A stretch of 64,000 nucleotides of DNA. It comes from Umbilicaria muhlenbergii. Taxonomy: Eukaryota; Ascomycota; Lecanoromycetes; Umbilicariales; Umbilicariaceae. The notes under the pieces were generated by a model. The model was not told the origin of the DNA and did not search any database. It worked only from the letters and a program-made list of their open reading frames with translations. Both the position numbers and the translations under genes were made by a program. The stretch spans positions 6,966,312 through 7,030,311 of the forward strand of contig KK106981.1 in the NCBI GenBank assembly GCA_000611775.1, given 5' to 3'. How positions within the stretch are numbered: position 1 is the first letter of the stretch; every line of letters begins with the position of its first letter. Below, in pieces: positions 58,249 to 64,000 of the stretch.

Positions 58249-58728
58249 CTAAACCGGCCGCAGCGCCTCCGCCCTCTCCCTCGCCACCTCCCCAAAATCC
58301 ACCGGCTCCTGCCCCATCGTCACCGCCCGGATCGTCTGCCCGCTCGTGTCGCAAATCATCATCCGGCTCATCCAACACCGGCCCAGCGCGTCCGAATACT
58401 CCTCCACGGCCTGCGGTTCGTCGGCCGCCAAGGCCGGGATCGAGATTTGCGTCAGGTTGTGCCGGGTGCGGTGCACGAAGTCCCAGGTCCAGAAGAGGGC
58501 TTTGGGCGAGTCGGGCGGGTTGGTGTGGTTCATTAGAGGGTGGGCTTCGAGTGCCCTGTAGGACTGGGTGTTAGAGCGAGGTGCGCGGGTTGGGGGGTTG
58601 AAGGGGGGGGAGGGCAGGGGAGAGGGAGTGGGGCAATAGGGCGCGTACTGGATGAGGGATTCGAGTTTGGTGATTTGGCGCGCTATGTCAGCCGCGGTAT
58701 CGTCGTGCTTGGTTGTGGATGAAGGCAT
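58249..58728 (-). CDS. Conserved-looking fungal protein of unknown function
   Basis: Exons 58728-58649 and 58555-58249, with a 93-nt intron (GTACGC..CCTACAG, pyrimidine-rich); 128 aa. After splicing the frame reads KLESLIQALEAHPLMNHTNP, and the body has KALFWTWDFVHRTRHNLTQI and RCWMSRMMICDTSGQTIRAV. It is soluble, with no signal peptide or membrane segment. The splice join restores a smooth helix-like sequence, which supports the model. I do not recognise a family. It lies 632 bp downstream of the Nudix gene on the same strand. Confidence 0.65.
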   Translation of the reverse strand: MPSSTTKHDDTAADIARQITKLESLIQYAPYCPTPSPLPSPPFNPPTRAPRSNTQSYRALEAHPLMNHTNPPDSPKALFWTWDFVHRTRHNLTQISIPALAADEPQAVEEYSDALGRCWMSRMMICDTSGQTIRAVTMGQEPVDFGEVARERAEALRPV

Positions 58729-59360
58729 GTTCTCTTGTAGCGGCTGGGTAAGGTAGGTTCAGATATGTTGGCCCGATGGTGATTGAGGGGTTTCGTGAGA
58801 TAGAAGTGATGGTTTGGTGAACGACGGTAGTGAATGTGACCAAAGAGTCCAGTCGTGAGAGCTCCCCAATATCAAGCTGAGATTGTGAATATCATGCTAC
58901 CGTGTCAAGTCGATCGGAACGCGTGACGTCAGTGTTGATACCCCCGTCCCTGTTAGGGGTATTTCTGATCTCCGCCAAATACCACTATGCGGGCACTTCA
59001 GATGTTCCGGCCACTTCAGCAATGCAGAACAATAGGGATCGATCAGCTTCAGTTTGATGGAGGGAACGTTTACTTGGCTGCTTGTGCTTTGCCGGGCGGC
59101 CCGCAGGCTGTCCAACTAAGTTACTCATGCAGCCGGTCATGCCGCTTGGTCACAACCACCACCTTGACCCTACTCGACGAAGCTCGCCATGATCGCATGA
59201 GGGTAAGCGACGGCGTAATTCTGGGGGGACGCCAGTGCAGCGGATCATGTGATCAAGGGCAACGCATAGTTCCGACAATTATCCAGATGCCTGCTGGGTT
59301 CATACCTTCTAGCCCGTCACAAGGGAAACCCATTCACATCGAAATCCGATTTACCATTAT
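58729..59360. other. Intergenic, no gene seen
   Basis: 632 bp between two minus-strand genes; promoter of the 128-aa protein. Nothing else recognised. Confidence 0.45.
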
Positions 59361-60750
59361 CTAACGTCGGCGAAACCGTCTAATGAGTAGGATGACCAAT
59401 GCAACGCCTGTGCTGATACGGAGAGCGATAGCCACGAACACACCTCTCCGCACAAGGTCGTAATAACCTTCGAGCATGATGCCAACCGCGCTTGATCTCG
59501 ACCTCTCATGGGATCGCTCCAGCTTGCCATATCGTTGGCCAGCACCCAACCCGCCAATACCGACTTCCCCGGGTCTAATCTCCGGTCGGCTGCTCTTGGG
59601 AACATCAATAGCATCTAAGCCTTCTTCCACCGCTGCGGGTGCGTGACCTTGGCCAACGCCAGTTTGGCGAAGCTTGCGCATCCGGAACGAGTAGCTTATG
59701 ATCCAGATGACGAGCCGCACGTCCCAGGGCGAGAAAGTGGGCCATGTCCATAGGTTCAGCGCGTTGTGCGGCGGAAGCATCTCGAGGAAGTCGGCAAGAA
59801 TCCCTAATGTCAACCCCCAGAGTAGCAATGGACGTTCAGTGCTTGCTGATGCAGCCTGATCTCCGAACCACCAACGCCTCAGCGGGCCGACCACGGAAGC
59901 CCTGTTGGGGTGTTCTTCAAGACTATCCGGGATAAAACCCGGGGCGGAGCTGCAGTAAAGACTCTCGGTCGGGACAAGTCTAACGGCAGCGAATAACATC
60001 TGGCCAAGCATAGCCCGGAGGGTGCCCCGAGTGAATGAGCCGCCGCGCCTCGCTAGGCGGTCCGATACGTCGGCACGCTCATATGTTCTCAGAGTCGGGG
60101 AGAGCAACGCGCGGAGGGAGACCCAATGGGTGGAGCCGACTTCTGTAGGTTGTAATCTCAGGGGAGGTGGATGGTGGTGTGTAAGAAGGTACACAAAGGG
60201 GCAGAGAACCATGAGTCTGCAATCATCAGCTCCCCGCCGTCCCAGCGGACTGACTGCGAACGGACGGTACTTTGCCCCACGACGTCGTGACTATGCGCTC
60301 CGGTAGATTCCCAACCGGCAAGCAATACCCTGCATTGAGATCAAGCCCGACCTCCTCGAGCGTTTCCCGTGCGCTCGTCGCCCCGTCACTGTTGTCGCTT
60401 GGTTCGCGCTTCCCACCGGGGAGAGCAACATGGCTGGTCCACCGGTCGCCTGCCCTCGCGGCGCGTTTGATGAAGAGTACTTCAGGGTCGGCATGCTGCA
60501 CCCAGGATTGGTCGAAGAATCCGTTCAGACGATCTGCAAACGACGCGGATGGCGTGCTATCGATTTCACTCCCGCTTGGCCAGTATGATGCATTTGGCCG
60601 GAAGCGAACGACCAAGGCCACCGAAGCCCTTTTCTGGCAATCTGGCGGGTTGGAGACTTCGGGGTATGGATGCTCGTGCAGGTGGTGTAGCACGTCTCTT
60701 AAATCATCGTTGTTGTTCCGCGTCGTTGTACCTGAGGCGTCTGCCCGCAT
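59361..60750 (-). CDS. Nudix hydrolase with C-terminal membrane anchor
   Basis: Exons 60750-60266 and 60216-59361 with a 49-nt intron; 446 aa. Nudix enzymes hydrolyse nucleoside diphosphates linked to another group. The box reads LPGGKREPSDN, then ATSARETLEEVGLDL, with the spacing seen in CoA-pyrophosphohydrolase-type members. VLFIKRAARAGDRWTSHVAL precedes it, as in that group. The splice uses a less common donor (GTCCGT), chosen because it restores WGKVPLMVLCPFVYLL and the frame. The second half is an extra domain with hydrophobic stretches (LLLWGLTLGILADFLEML) and a terminal anchor (VFVAIALRISTGVALVILLI) ending in basic RRFRRR. The substrate is uncertain. It is divergent from VTC4. Confidence 0.82.
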
Positions 60751-61242
60751 TTGGATATGTGTGCGTGTAGCTAGACGGCCAATTAGACGCGCGGTGTTAA
60801 TATGAATGACGGTAGACGCAGTTTTGGATGTGTAAGGTACGGCGTAAGTAAGTTAGTGAGCACGAAGCTCACGGTAGCGGTTGCGGGGTACGCATACGTT
60901 CCCACAAGCTTGCCTCAGATTGCTCCCGGGCGCGTCAGGCTTACTCCGAGTAAGGAGGCCTCGTGCAAAATGATAAGAATGCGATTAATTATTGGCTGGC
61001 AGATAAGGAAGAAGTTAACTCGGCATCTACTGACAGCTACCCACTTGAGCCAACTTATGCAGGTGTTCATTTGCGCATAGAAGGAGTTTTTTCTTTCTCT
61101 TCAGATTCCCCTCATCACATCATGTGGTAATAATCTATACGGACACGGGATAATCTAGCGTTGCATCGAGAATTGCTTATTTCATGACTGGGTCCAAGTC
61201 CCAGGCGCATCCACAACAGGACCAGGACGAAGTCCAGAGAAG
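60751..61242. promoter_or_regulatory. Divergent promoter of the Nudix and VTC4 genes
   Basis: 492 bp between start codons. I looked for the Pho4-type CACGTG site expected of phosphate-controlled VTC genes and do not see it; CATGTG at about 61121 is the nearest. Confidence 0.4.
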
Positions 61243-63813
61243 ATGCGTTTCGGCAGAACCCTACGGAAGTCCATCTATGATCCGTGGAAGTCGAATTACA
61301 TTGACTATTCGAAGCTGAAAAAGTTGCTACGCGAGGACGACTCATCAGACAAAGGCTCTCCATCGAGGCCAGATTTCGAGGCTCAAAAATGGACGGAAGA
61401 GGACGAGGGCGCTTTCGTGGAGGAGCTGGTGAATGTGCAATTGGAGAAGGTCCATGCCTTTCAGGTTGAGACCTACAAGCAGCTTCGTGATCGAACCTCA
61501 GCCTGCGAAGCCAAGTTGGAGAAACTTGCCACGCCGACTCAAGATGAGGGAAAGGAAGGCCAGGAGAGCGAAAGGAAAGGCGTTAAGTCCGAGAAACAGG
61601 ACGAATTGAGGGAGGTGCTTGAGGAACTCGATGGGATCACCAAGGAGACCAACGAGTTGGAAAAGTACAGTCGCATCAACTTCACTGGTTTTCTCAAGGC
61701 TGCAAAGAAGCATGACCGCAAACGAGGCTCAAACTATCGGGTCCGTCCATTGCTGCAAGTCCGGCTGGCGGCCCTTCAGTTCAACTCAGAAGATTACTCG
61801 CCACTCTTGTACCGGTAAGCCCACAAAGAGGCCTTACTGAGGGTGTATCGCTGGCTGATCTCAGCGACTAGACTGTCTACAATGTACTCGTTCATTCGGC
61901 AGAACATGGAGGAGGGTGGGGAAAGGACAATGTCAACTTCGGAGCACAAAACTGGGGGCGACAAATATACGTCTCATAAATGTACGTATCCCGATGCAAA
62001 ACGTGGGTTGCGGGCTGACACGCGTCCAGTTTGGGTACATCCCGAGAATCTGCTGGAAGTCAAAACCTATGTCCTTCGTCGGCTGCCGGTCCTTGTATAT
62101 AACCCCCAAACGTCGCGGATCGTTGAAGGCGGCCAGCCCGATCCCACCATTACATCGCTATATTTCGATAATCCCAACTTCTCTCTTTATAATCAGAAAG
62201 TCGATAAAACATCCGATGCATCGTCCCTGCGTTTGCGATGGTCCGGTCAGCTCAACGACAAACCCGAGATTCTCTTTGAGAAGAAGACCATCAAGGAGAA
62301 CGACGACAGTGAAGAGATCAGATTTCCAATCAAGGACAAATACGTTCAACCCTTCATTCGTGGAGACTATAAAATGGAGAAGAGTGTACAGAAGCTGCGA
62401 GACCGCCAGGGCGAGGATTCTGAGAGTGTAGTACAGTTGGAAAGAAACGTTGAGGATATCCAAAAGTTTATTCAAGACAACGAGCTCCAACCAGTGCTTC
62501 GAGCAAATTACAAGCGAACGGCGTTTCAGATTCCCGGTGATGATGGAGTCAGGATCTCATTGGATACAGATATGGCTTTCATCCGGGAGGACGCTTTGGA
62601 TGTAGACCGCCCATGTCGAGATGCGGAGGACTGGCATCGACGAGACGTTGATGATGCTGAAATGGAATATCCCTTTACGTCAATTAGGAAAGGAGAGGTC
62701 GCTCGATTTCCTTATGCGCTCTTAGAGATCAAAGTGAGAAACGGCGCGAAGAAAAAGACGAATGAGTGGGTTGCGGATTTGATGTCCTCCCACCTTGTCA
62801 AGGATGCTCCAAGGTTCTCCAAGTTTGTACACGGCGTAGCGCAACTATTCGAAGACTATGTCAACAGCTTCCCGTTCTGGCTCAGCGACCTGGAGACAGA
62901 CATCAGAAAAGACCCGGAGGAAGCATTTCAAGAGGAACAAGAAAAGAAAGCGAAGAAGGCCAAGAATGAATTTGCCGTTGGCAGCTTCCTTGGCCGCAAA
63001 TCAGTACGATCTTTCAAGGCAGCTATAGGCTCGCCTGTGGGAAAGTCACCCACTGACTTCCACGACCTCGACAAAGGGAGGATTGCAAAGCCGCAGTCTT
63101 CTCCCGCAAGGGGAACGCAAATTGGGGTTGATGATGTTGTTGAGGAGGACGACTCTGACGACGATGGACAGCAAGCTAGTCGGGCAAAGTCTGGCACAAC
63201 ACCCGGCCTGCTCTCAATGCTCCCATCGCTGTCGAGTTCAAAATACGCCCGCGCACGGCGACAGCCTGTGCAGTTGCCTCCCGGGGTTCGAGACCCAGGA
63301 AAGCTTATCAAAGATTCCGGACCTGTGCGTGTCGAGCCCAAAGTCTGGCTTGCCAACCAGAGAACCTTCATCAAATGGCAACACATCTCTGTCTTGCTGG
63401 CTTCGTTATCTTTAGGCCTCTATAACGCTGCCGGCGAATCTAATGATGTAGCTCGAGGATTGGCCGTCGTCTACACGCTAGTTGCCGCCTTTGCAGGCGC
63501 TTGGGGTTGGTGGATGTATATGAAGCGTAGTCGCATGATTGAACAGAGGAGTGGCAAGGATTTCGACAACATTGTTGGACCCATCGTTGTCTGCTTGGGA
63601 CTTGTTGTAGCTCTTTGTCTAAACTTTGGCTTCAAGGTATGCGCACGGTGTTGACCTATGGATTAGGATGGTACTGACTTACCCTAGTATCGTGCAGCGA
63701 TTAGTAAGGCGGATCACGAAAGGCTCTTCAACCATACGATTGAACATACAACGCAGTCGTACCAAATCGTTGGCGTTCCGGCATGGGTCGCTGCGAAGCA
63801 AGATCTTCGCTAA
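61243..63813 (+). CDS. vtc4: Vacuolar transporter chaperone Vtc4, polyphosphate polymerase
   Basis: Vtc4 makes inorganic polyphosphate from ATP and feeds it into the vacuole as part of the VTC complex. Exons 61243-61814, 61872-61981, 62030-63636 and 63688-63813; 804 aa. The N-terminal SPX domain (about 1-190; MRFGRTLRKSIYDPWKSNYI) senses inositol pyrophosphates. The polymerase tunnel follows (about 228-510). Residues R295 and R297 in SSLRLRW, K312 in FEKKT, E460 in LLEIKV and K492 in RFSKFVHG keep the spacing of the catalytic residues known in yeast Vtc4 (R264, R266, K281, E426, K458). An acidic linker precedes three membrane segments (about 660-765). The second intron (48 nt) is an open multiple of three. 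The last exon ends VAAKQDLR. Confidence 0.95.
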
Positions 63814-64000
63814 GACAGGTGGTTTGTCTGTTATGTCCTTGAAACAGCAGATACCCAGTTCTTTCACTGTAACTTGTTCCTTATCCAGCGAGTTCTCTTC
63901 ATCAATTAAGGACAACGCCTATGCTACCAAGCTCACCCCAGATCCAAGAGTCACCTCACCGGAGGCGACGTACTGTTGCGCAAGAATGAGGAAATGACGT
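63814..64000. other. 3' flank of VTC4 to the window end
   Basis: 187 bp, no supported feature. Confidence 0.4.

Noticed and set aside
58085-58574. Pro-rich and Gly-rich frames on both strands.
   Set aside because: They come from the pyrimidine-rich 3' flank and the antisense of the 128-aa gene.
63280-63300. GGGGTTCGAGACCC resembling a tRNA B box.
   Set aside because: It lies within VTC4 coding sequence, and no matching A box or cloverleaf surrounds it.
22256-64000. Possible secondary-metabolite or other functional gene cluster.
   Set aside because: No backbone enzyme, tailoring set or pathway-specific regulator; the genes are unrelated housekeeping functions with mixed strands.

Overview
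The window is nuclear DNA of a filamentous ascomycete (Pezizomycotina). The evidence is many short introns (about 47-90 nt, GT..AG with CTAAC/CTGAC-like branch sites), fungal gene families (FluG, Vtc4, Cdc50, Spt16, Gis2, a Fun19-like SWIRM protein, an MFS hexose transporter), and a dispersed single 5S rRNA gene. I cannot fix the genus; the gene set fits Eurotiomycetes or related classes.

The window has two parts. Positions 1 to about 21.5 kb are an AT-rich, gene-free island of mutated retroelements in which CpG is almost absent. The island is a nest: an outer Gypsy-like copy ('family B', read on the minus strand) carries in its LTR an 18.3-kb 'family A' chromodomain-Gypsy complex (1898-20188, flanked by CATAC). 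That complex contains a second, full-length family B copy (4588-11842, flanked by CTTCA), which in turn contains a 1.4-kb TIR element built from tandem repeats (5660-7035). A separate palindromic insertion lies at about 2430-3550. The A complex also holds an inverted partial copy of itself (16263-20162). All of these LTR elements are fossils with many breaks.

From about 21.6 kb onward the composition is that of normal genes. In order: Sae2/CtIP repair protein (-), F-box/WD protein (+), Gis2/CNBP zinc-knuckle protein (+), a broken arylsulfotransferase-like gene (+), Fun19-like SWIRM protein (+), Cdc50/Lem3 flippase subunit (+), secreted M43 metalloprotease (+), FACT subunit Spt16 (-), mitochondrial-carrier-like protein (+), small secreted protein (-), FluG (-), 5S rRNA (-), a broken GH47 mannosidase (+), MFS sugar transporter (-), an unknown 128-aa protein (-), Nudix hydrolase with a C-terminal membrane anchor (-), and Vtc4 polyphosphate polymerase (+).

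The genes are mostly unrelated housekeeping functions: DNA end resection, chromatin, RNA binding, lipid flipping, phosphate storage and sugar uptake. I see no biosynthetic cluster, CRISPR array or tRNA gene. Exon structures were worked out by hand from reading-frame continuity and splice signals; every multi-exon model listed gives an uninterrupted frame whose length is a multiple of three. The most unusual points are the nested island with its CpG-free composition, a perfect 60-bp inverted repeat inside it, the 86-bp higher-order repeats of the TIR element, a 7-nt micro-exon in the carrier gene, and an intact 5S gene plus a truncated 5S relic at the island border.
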